Shown piece after piece: positions 25,640-35,652 of a stretch of DNA of 64,000 nucleotides (positions within the stretch are counted from its first letter, which is position 1; the number at the start of each line of letters is the position of its first letter). A program made the translations under genes and the position numbers. The stretch is from Lachnospiraceae bacterium (lineage in GTDB: Bacteria; Bacillota; Clostridia; Lachnospirales; Lachnospiraceae), in NCBI GenBank assembly GCA_017453065.1, contig JAFTKW010000015.1, forward strand, positions 411,054 through 475,053, in the 5' to 3' direction. A model generated the notes under the pieces. It searched no databases, was not told the DNA's origin, and saw only the letters and a list, made by a program, of their open reading frames with translations.

Positions 25640-27100
25640 CTACACCGTCTTTGGCTCGTATGTGACATCGCACTCAAGTTTCTTTAAGGTCTTTAAATCT
25701 GCTTGTGAAAGAATCACAGAAGAGTGAACCTGTGCATGCTTTAACTTTGGAAGTTGCTGTAGAGCCAGGGCTGCGTTCTCGTTGGCAGCAGCATTAGCGG
25801 ATAGAGCGATCAGCACTTCGTCTGTGTGAAGGCGAGGGTTCTTGCTTCCAAGATACTGAGTTTTGAGGGTTTGGATTGGTTCAATAGACTCTCTGGACAG
25901 CATGGTGTAATCATGCGGAATCCCAGCTAGGTGTTTGAGAGCATTGATCAGTGCTGCACTTGTAGCGCCAAGAAGATCCCCTGTTTTGCCAGTGATGATG
26001 GTACCATCAGAAAGCTCGATTGCAGCAGCAGGTGCTCCTGTCTGCTCGGCACGTTCCAAAGCATATTTGGCAGCAGCTCGATCCATAGGGTCGATATTCT
26101 CGCGACTCATAAGGAGCTTGAGCTTGTTTACTTCCTCTGGCTCGCGTGTACCCTGAGCTAAGCCTGTGAGAGCGTTGTAATATCTGCGGATGATTTCCTG
26201 ACGGGAAGCTTCTCTACATACTTCATCGTCCACAATGCAATTTCCTACCATGTTTACGCCCATGTCTGTAGGGGACTGGTATGGACTCTCACCATAGATG
26301 CTCATAAAGATGGCATTGAGTACTGGGAAAATCTCTACATCTCTATTGTAATTGACTGTTGTTTCCCCATAGGCCTTTAAGTGGAATGGGTCAATCATGT
26401 TGATATCATTTAAATCTGCTGTGGCAGCCTCGTAAGCTAGGTTGACAGGATGGTCTAGAGAGAGATTCCAGATTGGGAATGTCTCAAACTTGGCATATCC
26501 TGCTCTGACACCACGTTTGTGTTCGTGATATAGCTGAGAAAGGCAAGTGCTCATCTTTCCACTTCCTGCTCCTGCAGCAGTGACAACAACCAAAGGTCTG
26601 GATGTTTCAATAAAATCGTTCTTTCCATAGCCTTCATCACTGATGATGTAAGGAATGTTGGTTGGATAGCCAGGGATCAAATAATGGTGATAAACCTTAA
26701 CGCCTATTTTTTCGAGGCGTTTCTGGAACTGTTTGGCGGAAGGCTGTTCAGAATATTTGGTCAAAACCACACTGCCTACATAAAGGCCACGGCTTTCGAA
26801 TTCATTTTTGAGGCGGATAACATCCTGGTCATAGGTAATGCCAAGGTCGCCTCTGATTTTATTTTTTTCAATGTCGTCAGCACTTACGACCATGACAATT
26901 TCTGCCTGGTCTGCAAGTTGCATAAGCATCTGTAATTTACTGTCAGCGGCAAAACCAGGTAAAACTCTGGCTGCATGGAAGTCATCAAAAAGTTTGCCAC
27001 CAAATTCAAGGTACAATTTGTTGTCAAATTTAGAGATGCGCTCCTTGATGTGTTCTGACTGCATTTTTAAATATTGTTCGTTGTCAAATCCTATTTTCAT
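25640..27100 (-). CDS. DUF1846 (UPF0371) family protein
   Basis: A 486-residue cytoplasmic protein that I recognise as DUF1846 from its opening (MKIGFDNEQYLKMQSEHI, FGGKLFDDFHAARVLPGF) and from PLVVVTAAGAGSGKMSTCLSQLYHEHKRG, a nucleotide-binding-like stretch. The family is widespread in Firmicutes, with no settled reaction. It is a normal length for the family. Start 27100 is chosen because GGGAAGG precedes it; 27112 would add four residues. It stands alone on the minus strand. The 261 bases upstream to 27361 hold only a weak hairpin at 27303-27328 and AT-rich sequence. Confidence 0.88.
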   Translation of the reverse strand: MKIGFDNEQYLKMQSEHIKERISKFDNKLYLEFGGKLFDDFHAARVLPGFAADSKLQMLMQLADQAEIVMVVSADDIEKNKIRGDLGITYDQDVIRLKNEFESRGLYVGSVVLTKYSEQPSAKQFQKRLEKIGVKVYHHYLIPGYPTNIPYIISDEGYGKNDFIETSRPLVVVTAAGAGSGKMSTCLSQLYHEHKRGVRAGYAKFETFPIWNLSLDHPVNLAYEAATADLNDINMIDPFHLKAYGETTVNYNRDVEIFPVLNAIFMSIYGESPYQSPTDMGVNMVGNCIVDDEVCREASRQEIIRRYYNALTGLAQGTREPEEVNKLKLLMSRENIDPMDRAAAKYALERAEQTGAPAAAIELSDGTIITGKTGDLLGATSAALINALKHLAGIPHDYTMLSRESIEPIQTLKTQYLGSKNPRLHTDEVLIALSANAAANENAALALQQLPKLKHAQVHSSVILSQADLKTLKKLECDVTYEPKTV

Positions 27101-27302
27101 AAGCCTTCCCATTTCTGTGGTCTAAAGTAAAATTATTTGATTGGAACATGTTGTGGATTTAGGAATAAAAAATGAATTAAAACCACTACATGTATTATTT
27201 TAACGGAAAATCAATAAATATTAAAGAGTAAAATGCTATTTCTGTATAGGAAATAAGTCATTATTCCATATTTGCAAACGAAATGCATTTTCTTCAATGA
27301 AT

Positions 27303-27328
27303 AAGAGGGAAGCCATAACTTCCCTCTT
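27303..27328. terminator. Hairpin downstream of the CofE-like gene
   Basis: AAGAGGGAAG/CTTCCCTCTT forms a perfect 10-bp stem. The T-rich side is better in plus orientation; on the minus strand it would act as a weak terminator. Confidence 0.45.
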
Positions 27329-27361
27329 TTAGTTTATCTATCGTATATATAAGATGCAATA

Positions 27362-28555
27362 TTAGTTGGATGTGAAGTTGTCGAAGTAACCCTGGATAAG
27401 GATGATAGGTGTACCCTTGTCTCCAGAACCAGAAGTAAGGTCGCACAAGGAACCGATGAGGTCGGTCAGCTGTCTAGGAGTAGTGCCCTGAGAAGCCATG
27501 TTGCCTACCAGGTTGTCCTGTTTGGACTTGATGCTTTCTTCGATAGCAGCCTTGAGCTCTGCACCGCTAAGGTTTGCAAAGTCGTTGTCTGCCAAATATT
27601 TCAACTTCAACTCGTTTGGAGTACCAACCAAGCCATCTGTAAAAGCAGGAGATACAACCGGGTCAGCAAGCTCCCAGATTTTACCTTGAGGATCCTTGAA
27701 TGCGCCGTCGCCGTATACCATAACCTCAACGTGCTTTCCTGTCTTTTCCAAAATGGATGCCTGGATTGCAACTACAAGGTCTTTACATTCCTGAGGGAAC
27801 AATTTAATCTTGTCCTCTGTGGATTTGTTGGAACCGAGAAGACCGTATTTTGTATTGAAACCGCTGCCATTAATGGACTCGGTCATGATGTCATCCAGTC
27901 CGCATACTACTTTCGCACCGGCAGCCTTCAGGATACGTTTGGTGCGAACGCGAGTGTGAATGTCGCAGTTGATGATGCAGTCTGTGTAGTTCAAAATTGT
28001 TTTTGCCTGGTTGGCAAATACGACTTCAACCTCAGCACCAGCATCCTTGATAATCTGTGAGTAGTATTCTACATAGTCAACACCAGTGAACTCGTGTACA
28101 TTTTCGCCGAAAAGTTCACGATATCTTTCTAGTGTCAAAACATCGGAATAAGGATTGATGCCTGCTTCGTCGAGCTGATCGTAAGTGAGGAGTGCGTTGC
28201 CAACTTCATCGCTTGGATAGCTGAGCATCAAAACTACTTTCTTACAACCCATTGCAATACCCTTCAAGTTGATTGCAAAACGGTTACGAGAAAGGATAGG
28301 GAAGATAACACCAACTGTGCCACCGCCCAATTTATTTCTTACGTCTGTAGCGATATCTTCTACGGAAGCGTAGTTGCCCTGTGCACGAGCAACGATAGAC
28401 TCTGTAAGAGCAATAACATCTCTGTCACGAAGCTCAAAGCCTTCGCTCTCAGCTGCAGCCAAAACGCTGTCCACTGTGATATCAACCAAATTGTCACCTT
28501 CACGGATGATTGGTCCGCGGATACCTCTTGAAACTGTACCAACTCTTCTTTCCAT
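27362..28555 (-). CDS. Coenzyme F420-0:L-glutamate ligase (CofE)-like protein
   Basis: A 397-residue protein resembling the CofE gamma-glutamyl ligase fold: [20 protein letters not shown] near the start, then [18 protein letters not shown] and [24 protein letters not shown]420 is not expected in this kind of bacterium, and no cofC, cofD or fbiA-like gene is in the window, so the true substrate is probably another acceptor. GAGGTG precedes the start on the minus strand. It is monocistronic and lies divergent from the Trp T-box transcript. Confidence 0.8.
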   Translation of the reverse strand: MERRVGTVSRGIRGPIIREGDNLVDITVDSVLAAAESEGFELRDRDVIALTESIVARAQGNYASVEDIATDVRNKLGGGTVGVIFPILSRNRFAINLKGIAMGCKKVVLMLSYPSDEVGNALLTYDQLDEAGINPYSDVLTLERYRELFGENVHEFTGVDYVEYYSQIIKDAGAEVEVVFANQAKTILNYTDCIINCDIHTRVRTKRILKAAGAKVVCGLDDIMTESINGSGFNTKYGLLGSNKSTEDKIKLFPQECKDLVVAIQASILEKTGKHVEVMVYGDGAFKDPQGKIWELADPVVSPAFTDGLVGTPNELKLKYLADNDFANLSGAELKAAIEESIKSKQDNLVGNMASQGTTPRQLTDLIGSLCDLTSGSGDKGTPIILIQGYFDNFTSN

Positions 28556-28764
28556 ACTAATTACACCTCTTTAATCTAAAATGCATATTATGTTAAGGAG
28601 CATCCCTCAAACACAAGCCAATTATACATGGCGAAATACCGAAATACAAGAAATCTAGCCATATTATTTTGTTATATATGATATAAGTTTGACTTATAAA
28701 TGGTTATGATACAATAAGCGTACATGAATATTGAGGGCTTGAAAAAGAAAAAAAGAAAAACTCG

Positions 28765-28793
28765 TTGACAAATTTTAGAAGTTGATATAATAT
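28765..28793 (+). promoter_or_regulatory. Promoter of the Trp T-box transcript
   Basis: TTGACA at 28765-28770; TATAAT at 28786-28791 (15-base gap) or TAATAT at 28788-28793 (17-base gap). Confidence 0.65.
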
Positions 28794-28811
28794 TGCTTTA
28801 ACAAATTAAAC

Positions 28812-29079
28812 CGTTGAAGAGAAAAAGTAACCTTTTGAAACATGCACAGAGAGCTGTAGGTGGTGTGATTGCAGCCATGGGAAGATAGGCGAATGGTTCT
28901 CGGAGGGCAACTTGAAACCTTAGGGGAGTAGGGAAGACGTGTCTGCACGTTACAGCAGGGCATGTATGATGGTACATGGCAGAGAGCATTCCTTTATATA
29001 ATATAGGAATGAAGAATAGGTGGCACCGCAAGAGTATATTACTCCTGTCCTATCCAATAGATAGGGCAGGAATTTTTTT
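28812..29079 (+). promoter_or_regulatory. T-box leader, probably tryptophan-specific
   Basis: The T-box core AGGTGGCACCGC is at 29018-29029, upstream of a terminator stem 29044-29053/29061-29070 with a T-run. The first stem region is around 28850-28950. A TGG codon at 28894-28896 (in GCGAATGGTTCTC) is a reasonable specifier for Trp. The downstream gene is a tryptophan-synthase beta homologue, which agrees. Confidence 0.85.
29044..29079 (+). terminator. T-box regulated terminator
   Basis: CCTGTCCTAT/ATAGGGCAGG (one G-T pair) with a 7-base loop and a TTTTTTT tail. Confidence 0.85.
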
Positions 29080-29146
29080 ATCTAGACCCCTTTCCTGCCA
29101 AATACTTGCACCAATTTGTAAAAGGAAAGAAAGAGAGGAAACAAAC

Positions 29147-30517
29147 ATGAGCAAGAAAGAAATCCCTTACAAAATCTATCTAGAAGAGCACGAGATGCCA
29201 AGACAGTGGTACAACGTTCGTGCAGACATGAAAAAGAAACCAGCACCACTTTTGAACCCAGAGACACACGAGCCAATGACAGAGGATGATTTGGCGAAGG
29301 TGTTCTGTAGAGAATTGGTAAAACAGGAGTTGGATGACACTACTCCTTACATTGATATCCCACAGGAGATTTTGGACTTTTACAAGATGTATCGTCCAGC
29401 ACCACTTGTCAGAGCATACTGCCTGGAGAAAAAACTTGGCACTCCAGCAAAGATTTATTACAAATTTGAAGGCAACAATACTTCAGGTAGCCACAAATTG
29501 AACTCTGCAATTGCACAGGCATATTACGCAAAGCAGGAAGGCCTTAAGGGTGTAACCACTGAGACTGGAGCAGGTCAGTGGGGTACAGCACTTTCTATGG
29601 CGTGTTCTTATTTTGATTTGGATTGCCAGGTTTATATGGTTAAGTGTTCTTATGAGCAGAAGCCTTTCCGCAGAGAGGTAATGCGCACTTATGGGGCACA
29701 AGTAACGCCATCTCCTTCTATGTCTACAGCAGTAGGTCGCAAGATTAACGAGGAGTTTCCGGGAACCAACGGAAGCTTGGGATGCGCCATTTCCGAAGCG
29801 GTAGAAGCGGCAACTAGTCAGGAAGGCTATCGTTATGTGCTTGGTTCTGTACTCAATCAGGTATTGCTTCATCAGTCTATTATTGGTCTTGAAACCAAGG
29901 CTGCATTGGACAAATATGGTGAAAAAGCAGATATCATTATCGGCTGCGCAGGCGGTGGTTCTAACCTCGGAGGACTGATTTCCCCATTTGTTGGCGAAAT
30001 GGTTCGTGGGGAGGCAGATTACAAGATTATTGCAGTGGAACCTATTTCCTGTCCATCCTTGACTAGAGGTAAATATTCCTATGACTTCTGTGATACAGGT
30101 AAGGTTTGCCCACTTCAGAAGATGTATACATTGGGAAGCGGATTTATGCCAGCTTCCAGCCATGCAGGCGGACTTCGTTACCACGGCATGAGCTCTGTGG
30201 TTTCTGAGATTTATGATCAGGGATTGATGGAAGCAAGAAGCGTAAGACAGACAGATGTTTTCGAAGCAGCACAGACCTTTGCCAGAGTAGAAGGCATTTT
30301 GCCAGCTCCAGAGAGCAGCCATGCAATCAAGGTTGCCATCGATGAAGCTATGAAATGCAAAGAGACAGGCGAAGAAAAAACGATCGTATTTGGACTTACA
30401 GGAACAGGCTATTTTGACATGTTCGCTTACCAGAGATACAACGATGGTCAGATGCAGGATTATATTCCTACAGATGAAGAGATTGAAAAAGCTTTGGCCA
30501 AATTACCAGATATGTAG
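29147..30517 (+). CDS. Tryptophan synthase beta chain, TrpB2 type
   Basis: A 456-residue PLP enzyme of the TrpB2 branch, longer than the usual 400-residue TrpB1. The PLP lysine lies in NNTSGSHKLNSA, and the phosphate loop is GCAGGGSNLGG. TrpB2 proteins make tryptophan from indole and serine (or O-phosphoserine) and generally lack a tight TrpA partner. Start 29147 has GAGAGGAA upstream and follows the T-box terminator by 67 bases. No other trp gene is nearby, so this may serve indole salvage. A terminator follows. Confidence 0.9.
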   Translation: MSKKEIPYKIYLEEHEMPRQWYNVRADMKKKPAPLLNPETHEPMTEDDLAKVFCRELVKQELDDTTPYIDIPQEILDFYKMYRPAPLVRAYCLEKKLGTPAKIYYKFEGNNTSGSHKLNSAIAQAYYAKQEGLKGVTTETGAGQWGTALSMACSYFDLDCQVYMVKCSYEQKPFRREVMRTYGAQVTPSPSMSTAVGRKINEEFPGTNGSLGCAISEAVEAATSQEGYRYVLGSVLNQVLLHQSIIGLETKAALDKYGEKADIIIGCAGGGSNLGGLISPFVGEMVRGEADYKIIAVEPISCPSLTRGKYSYDFCDTGKVCPLQKMYTLGSGFMPASSHAGGLRYHGMSSVVSEIYDQGLMEARSVRQTDVFEAAQTFARVEGILPAPESSHAIKVAIDEAMKCKETGEEKTIVFGLTGTGYFDMFAYQRYNDGQMQDYIPTDEEIEKALAKLPDM

Positions 30518-30552
30518 GTTGCTGATTTATATGTAACAATCAAATAAATAAG

Positions 30553-30589
30553 GAGCGAGCAGGTGAAAAGTCACAGGCTCGCTCTTTTT
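30553..30589 (+). terminator. Rho-independent terminator after trpB2
   Basis: GAGCGAGC (30553-30560) pairs with GCTCGCTC (30577-30584), enclosing a smaller GTGA/TCAC stem, with TTTTT after it. Confidence 0.8.
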
Positions 30590-30667
30590 ATGAATGCCGA
30601 TTTATGGTATAATAGGTAACATATATATAATAGAAAAAAGAAAATTCGCAAAAAACAAAAAAATAAC

Positions 30668-30695
30668 TTGTAGATTTTCAAAGGATGACTATAAT
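30668..30695 (+). promoter_or_regulatory. Promoter of carB
   Basis: TTGTAG (30668-30673), 16-base spacer, TATAAT (30690-30695), 41 bases before the start codon. Confidence 0.6.
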
Positions 30696-30736
30696 ATAAT
30701 AGAACGAAAATGCAAATTGATGTAGGAGGAAGTATT

Positions 30737-33700
30737 ATGCCAAAAAGAACAGATATCAAAAAAGTCCTTATCATTGGCTCTGGCCCAATTATTATTGGAC
30801 AGGCTTGTGAATTCGACTATTCTGGTACACAGGCGTGTAAAGCACTTCGTAAACTGGGATACGAAATCGTGCTGGTAAACTCAAACCCAGCGACTATCAT
30901 GACAGACCCAGAGACAGCGGATGTGACTTATATTGAACCACTTAACGTAGAGCGTCTCGAGCAGATTATTGCCAAAGAACGCCCAGATGCGTTACTTCCT
31001 AACCTGGGAGGACAGTCCGGATTGAACCTTTGTTCCGAGCTGAACCAGGCCGGTATTTTAGATAAATATAATGTACAGGTTATCGGTGTACAGGTAGATG
31101 CTATCGAGCGTGGCGAAGACCGTATCGAATTCAAGAAAGCAATGGACGAGCTTGGAATCGAGATGGCGCGCAGTGAAGTGGCATATTCTGTAGAAGAAGC
31201 TTTGGATATCGCTGACAAATTGGGCTATCCGGTAGTTCTTCGTCCTGCTTATACTATGGGTGGAGCAGGCGGTGGCCTTGTTTACAACAAAGAAGAACTC
31301 AAGACTGTATGTTCCAGAGGCTTGCAGGCAAGTTTGGTTGGTCAGGTATTGGTTGAGGAATCCATTCTTGGCTGGGAAGAATTGGAAGTAGAAGTAGTAA
31401 GAGATGCAGACAACAATATTATCACAGTATGCATGATTGAAAACATCGATCCACTTGGTGTCCATACAGGAGACTCCTTCTGTGCAGCGCCAATGCTTAC
31501 TATCTCTAAGGAATGCCAGAAACGTTTGGAAGATCAGGCACACAGAATTGTTGAGTCTGTACAGGTTATTGGTGGAACCAACGTTCAGTTTGCACACGAT
31601 CCAGTGTCAGACAGAATCATTGTTATTGAGATTAACCCTCGTACTTCCAGATCTTCTGCACTTGCTTCCAAGGCAACAGGTTTCCCTATCGCTTTGGTTT
31701 CTGCTATGTTGGCAGCAGGCCTTACCCTTAAAGATATTCCTTGTGGTAAGTATGGCACTTTGGACAAGTATGTTCCAGATGGAGACTATATCGTAATCAA
31801 GTTTGCTCGTTGGGCATTTGAAAAGTTCAAGGGCGTAGAAGATAAACTCGGTACTCAGATGCGCGCTGTAGGTGAAGTAATGAGTATCGGTAAGACATAC
31901 AAGGAAGCTTTCCAGAAAGCGATCCGCAGCTTGGAAACTGGTCGTTACGGCCTTGGTCATGCGAGAGATTTTGATACATGGACCAAGAAAGAACTCCTTT
32001 CTAAACTCGGAGTTCCATCCAGTGAGCGTCACTTCCTTATGTATGAAGCACTTCGCAAGGGTGCAACAGTGGAAGAAATCGTTGATATCACCAAGGTAAA
32101 AACTTACTTTGTGGAGCAGATGAAGGAATTGGTGGAAGAGGAAGAGGCTCTGGTAGCGGGCAAGGGCAAGCTTCCTAGTGATGAACAGCTTATCAGCGCA
32201 AAGAAAAATGGCTTTGCAGACAAATATTTGAGCCAGATTTTGGAAATTCCAGAGGACGATATCAGAAATCGTCGTATTGAAATTGGAATGGAAGAAGTTT
32301 GGGAAGGCGTACATGTATCTGGTACAGAGAACAATGCTTACTACTACTCCACCTACAATGGTGAGGACAAAAATGTAGTGAGTGAGGACAAGCCAAAGAT
32401 TATGATTCTTGGTGGTGGTCCTAACCGTATCGGACAGGGTATCGAGTTTGACTACTGCTGTGTACATGCAGCAATGGCTCTCAAGAAGCTTGGCTTCGAG
32501 ACTATCATTGTCAACTGTAATCCAGAGACAGTGTCTACAGACTATGATACTTCAGACAAATTGTACTTCGAGCCTTTGACACTGGAAGATGTACTTAGCA
32601 TCTACAAGAAGGAAAAACCTCTCGGTGTAATCGCTCAGTTTGGTGGACAGACTCCACTGAACCTGGCAGCAGACCTTGAGAAAAATGGCGTTAAGATTTT
32701 GGGAACTTCTCCAGCAATCATCGACTTGGCAGAAGACAGAGACCTGTTCCGTGCTATGATGGACAAGCTTGAGATTCCTATGCCTGAGTCAGGAATGGCT
32801 GTCACAGTTGATGAGGCGGTAGAAATTGCTAACCGTATCGGATACCCAGTAATGGTTCGTCCTTCCTACGTACTTGGTGGACGTGGTATGGAAGTGGTTT
32901 ATGATGATGTCAGCATGAAGCAGTATATGGCTGCAGCAGTAGGTGTAACTCCTGACAGACCTATCTTGATTGACAGATTCTTGAACAATGCTATGGAATG
33001 TGAAGCAGATGCAATCAGCGATGGCGAGAGAGCATTTGTTCCAGCAGTAATGGAGCATATTGAACTTGCAGGTGTTCACTCTGGTGACTCCGCTTGTATC
33101 ATTCCATCTGCGCACATTTCTGAGGACAATGTAAAAACAATCAAAGAATATACACGTAAGATTGCAGAAGAAATGCATGTAAGAGGCCTTATGAACATGC
33201 AGTATGCAATTGAGGATGGTACTGTTTACGTGCTTGAGGCAAACCCAAGAGCTTCCCGTACTGTGCCATTGGTATCTAAGGTATGTAATATCCGCATGGT
33301 ACCACTTGCAACAGATATTATTACTTCTGAAATTACCGGCCGTCCATCTCCTATCTTGGAACTAAAGGAACAGAATATTCCTAACTATGGTGTTAAGGAA
33401 GCGGTATTCCCATTCAACATGTTCCAGGAAGTAGACCCTGTACTTGGGCCAGAAATGAGATCTACCGGTGAGGTACTTGGTATGTCTAAGTCCTACGGTG
33501 AGGCGTTCTACAAGGCTCAGGAAGGTGTACAGTCTAAACTTCCTTTAGAAGGAACCGTGCTCTTCTCTGTAAATGACAGAGATAAGTCTCAGGTTGCTGA
33601 TATTGCGAAGATTTTCCATGAGGATGGTTTTAAGATTGTAGCTACAGGTAGAACCTATGATACTATCGTGGCAGCAGGCGTTCCAGCAAAGAAAGTGAAG

Positions 33701-33955
33701 AAACTTTCTGAAGGAAGACCAAATATCAACGATATGATTTCCAACGGCGAGATTCAGTTGATCGTAAACACTCCAATTGGTAAAGACAGCCTGGATGATG
33801 ACTCTTACCTTCGTAAGGCAGCCATCAAGGCAAAGGTTCCTTACATGACTACTATGGCGGCAGCGAAGGCTTCTGCAGAGGGTATTCACTATGTAAAGAC
33901 CAACCCTGAAAGCGAAATGAAATCCTTACAGGAATATCATGCAGAGATTAAATAA
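30737..33955 (+). CDS. carB: Carbamoyl-phosphate synthase large chain
   Basis: A 1072-residue protein of the usual CarB length. It contains two ATP-grasp halves (PKRTDIKKVLIIGSGPIIIGQ; then KIMILGGGPNRIGQGIEFDY at about 560) and a C-terminal MGS-like allosteric domain (KIVATGRTYDTIVAAG, VNTPIGKDS). The enzyme makes carbamoyl phosphate for arginine and pyrimidines using ammonia channelled from glutamine by CarA. ATG 30737 has AGGAGGA upstream; an earlier in-frame ATG at 30710 has none. carA is not adjacent and not in the window. It is flanked by its own promoter and terminator. Confidence 0.97.
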   Translation: MPKRTDIKKVLIIGSGPIIIGQACEFDYSGTQACKALRKLGYEIVLVNSNPATIMTDPETADVTYIEPLNVERLEQIIAKERPDALLPNLGGQSGLNLCSELNQAGILDKYNVQVIGVQVDAIERGEDRIEFKKAMDELGIEMARSEVAYSVEEALDIADKLGYPVVLRPAYTMGGAGGGLVYNKEELKTVCSRGLQASLVGQVLVEESILGWEELEVEVVRDADNNIITVCMIENIDPLGVHTGDSFCAAPMLTISKECQKRLEDQAHRIVESVQVIGGTNVQFAHDPVSDRIIVIEINPRTSRSSALASKATGFPIALVSAMLAAGLTLKDIPCGKYGTLDKYVPDGDYIVIKFARWAFEKFKGVEDKLGTQMRAVGEVMSIGKTYKEAFQKAIRSLETGRYGLGHARDFDTWTKKELLSKLGVPSSERHFLMYEALRKGATVEEIVDITKVKTYFVEQMKELVEEEEALVAGKGKLPSDEQLISAKKNGFADKYLSQILEIPEDDIRNRRIEIGMEEVWEGVHVSGTENNAYYYSTYNGEDKNVVSEDKPKIMILGGGPNRIGQGIEFDYCCVHAAMALKKLGFETIIVNCNPETVSTDYDTSDKLYFEPLTLEDVLSIYKKEKPLGVIAQFGGQTPLNLAADLEKNGVKILGTSPAIIDLAEDRDLFRAMMDKLEIPMPESGMAVTVDEAVEIANRIGYPVMVRPSYVLGGRGMEVVYDDVSMKQYMAAAVGVTPDRPILIDRFLNNAMECEADAISDGERAFVPAVMEHIELAGVHSGDSACIIPSAHISEDNVKTIKEYTRKIAEEMHVRGLMNMQYAIEDGTVYVLEANPRASRTVPLVSKVCNIRMVPLATDIITSEITGRPSPILELKEQNIPNYGVKEAVFPFNMFQEVDPVLGPEMRSTGEVLGMSKSYGEAFYKAQEGVQSKLPLEGTVLFSVNDRDKSQVADIAKIFHEDGFKIVATGRTYDTIVAAGVPAKKVKKLSEGRPNINDMISNGEIQLIVNTPIGKDSLDDDSYLRKAAIKAKVPYMTTMAAAKASAEGIHYVKTNPESEMKSLQEYHAEIK

Positions 33956-33991
33956 GATTTAATGATTTGATAAAATGCATTAAATGAAATG

Positions 33992-34025
33992 AAAACAGCT
34001 CAGGCGAAATTGCCTGAGCTGTTTT
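33992..34025. terminator. Bidirectional terminator
   Basis: AAAACAGCTCAGGC (33992-34005) pairs perfectly with GCCTGAGCTGTTTT (34012-34025). It serves carB and the minus-strand membrane protein. Confidence 0.9.
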
Positions 34026-34046
34026 GGGTTTTATATAGATTTGCAA

Positions 34047-34289
34047 TTATTTTTTGATTAAGCGAACCAACCAAATCAGGATGCAAGCGCCCAAAACGCT
34101 ACATACGATGTTGCCAATCAGGCCACCAAAGCTGACACCCAACAGGCCAAACAGGAAGTTCCCTACGAAACCACCTACAATACCTAGAATGATGTTTAGC
34201 AAAAAACCATGTTTGGATTTCATGAATTTACCAGCGAGCCAACCACAACGCGCGCCGATAAGTAGAGAAATGATAAATTTTAAAATCAT
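34047..34289 (-). CDS. GlsB/YeaQ/YmgE family stress-type membrane protein
   Basis: An 80-residue protein with three hydrophobic helices and several Gly-rich turns (LLIGARCGWLAGKFMKSKHGF, NIILGIVGGFVGNFLFGLLG, GLIGNIVCSVLGACILIWLVR). This matches the small GlsB/YeaQ (transglycosylase-associated) family, which is linked to stress responses but without a defined activity. AAAGGAGGG precedes the start on the minus strand. Single gene. Confidence 0.85.
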   Translation of the reverse strand: MILKFIISLLIGARCGWLAGKFMKSKHGFLLNIILGIVGGFVGNFLFGLLGVSFGGLIGNIVCSVLGACILIWLVRLIKK

Positions 34290-34440
34290 GGACTAAGCCC
34301 TCCTTTTGTAAATGATATGTTAGAAAAATTATATCGAAAAAAAGAGATAATTGCAAACAGAAAAGATGGACTTAAAAGGAACTTTGTGATAAAATATCAA
34401 AAAGGCTCAAAATAGTTTGACATCTTGAGGGAGAAACGGT

Positions 34441-35631
34441 ATGTTTTTCAAGGAAAACAAGAAGTCGATTATCGGATTCTCAGTGACTCTGTTATTGCTA
34501 GTGTTAACCTTTTTGGCACTGATGCATAGAGTGTGGCTGGACAACCATTCGGCTTTTGAAACAGAATTGCATAGTGTTGAAGCAAATGTGGAATCAGAGT
34601 CTATCTGTATTCAAATGGAACGCACGAAAGTCTGGGTGGATGGACTACGTGTGGGAGCTCAGTTTGACGGTGTGATTTACAACAACACCGGCGGAGAGTG
34701 TGTGGATTGGGAACTGGTGATTAAGGTGCCAACCACAGTAGAGATTGAGAGCTCATGGAATGGTGAATACATAGTTACGGACTCAGATGTATTATTGATA
34801 CCAGATGAAAACATCAGGGTCATTCCGGCCAGAGGTGAGAAACCTTTTGGCTTTGTGTTGCATGCAGATACAGCGATTGAAATTAAAGATTTCATTGTGA
34901 CTGGCCAATACAGTTCCTACATTTGGAATTACGAAACTTTTTGGCTCTGGTGCTTAATGGTGCTGTTGTGGATTATTTTCCTCATTGCATCTATTATCAC
35001 AGATGTCAAGGTGTATAAATACAATAAGCGCCGCGACAAAGACCGTCAGATTATTGTTCAATCCTTTAAAACCTTTGCCAATTTGATAGACGCAAAGGAC
35101 CCGTATACACAGGGACATTCTATGCGAGTTGCTGATTACTCGGTAGCCATAGCAAAGAGGATGCGCTTGCCAGAACGACAGATAGAAGAATTAGGATACG
35201 TTGCCTTGATGCATGACTGCGGAAAGATGGGAGTGCCAGACAACATTTTGAACAAGCCGGGTGCTCTTACCGAAGAGGAGCGCAAGCGTATTAACGAACA
35301 TACCACACAGGGTGGTCAAATTTTGGAAAATTTTACCGCGATTAAAGGTATCAGGCAAGGGGCCTTGTATCATCATGAGCGGTACGATGGCAAGGGGTAT
35401 CCGGAGGGCCTGAAAGGCAAAGATATTCCCCTTTATGCTCGAATCATCGGTGTGGCAGATGCATTTGATGCCATGAACAGCGATAGATGTTACAGAAAAA
35501 GACTTCCACAGGATGTTATTTTGCAAGAACTTAGGGCTTGCTCAGGAACTCAATTTGACCCAGATATAGTAAAACACCTGATCCAAATGTTGGAGGAAGG
35601 ATGTTATGGATTTGAAACCTGGGATAAATAA
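34441..35631 (+). CDS. HD-GYP domain c-di-GMP phosphodiesterase with CBM2-like extracellular domain
   Basis: A 396-residue protein. Membrane helices at about 9-30 and 167-190 enclose an outer domain (about 50-155) whose pattern resembles a family 2 carbohydrate-binding module: W-DGLRVGAQFDGVIYNNT, DWELVIKVP, SSWNG, IPARGEKPFGF. The inner HD-GYP domain has H258-D259 (MHDCGK) and GYP near 319-321 (DGKGYPEG). HD-GYP proteins degrade cyclic di-GMP. A chemoreceptor gene follows after 21 bases, so an insoluble sugar polymer may control both motility and attachment; that is inference. GAGGGAGA precedes the start. Confidence 0.85.
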   Translation: MFFKENKKSIIGFSVTLLLLVLTFLALMHRVWLDNHSAFETELHSVEANVESESICIQMERTKVWVDGLRVGAQFDGVIYNNTGGECVDWELVIKVPTTVEIESSWNGEYIVTDSDVLLIPDENIRVIPARGEKPFGFVLHADTAIEIKDFIVTGQYSSYIWNYETFWLWCLMVLLWIIFLIASIITDVKVYKYNKRRDKDRQIIVQSFKTFANLIDAKDPYTQGHSMRVADYSVAIAKRMRLPERQIEELGYVALMHDCGKMGVPDNILNKPGALTEEERKRINEHTTQGGQILENFTAIKGIRQGALYHHERYDGKGYPEGLKGKDIPLYARIIGVADAFDAMNSDRCYRKRLPQDVILQELRACSGTQFDPDIVKHLIQMLEEGCYGFETWDK

Positions 35632-35652
35632 AAATACAAGAGAGGATCTTTT

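Noticed and set aside
31607-32467. Long minus-strand ORF opposite carB
   Set aside because: Shadow of the carB coding sequence; product is Cys/Phe-rich with no recognisable domain.
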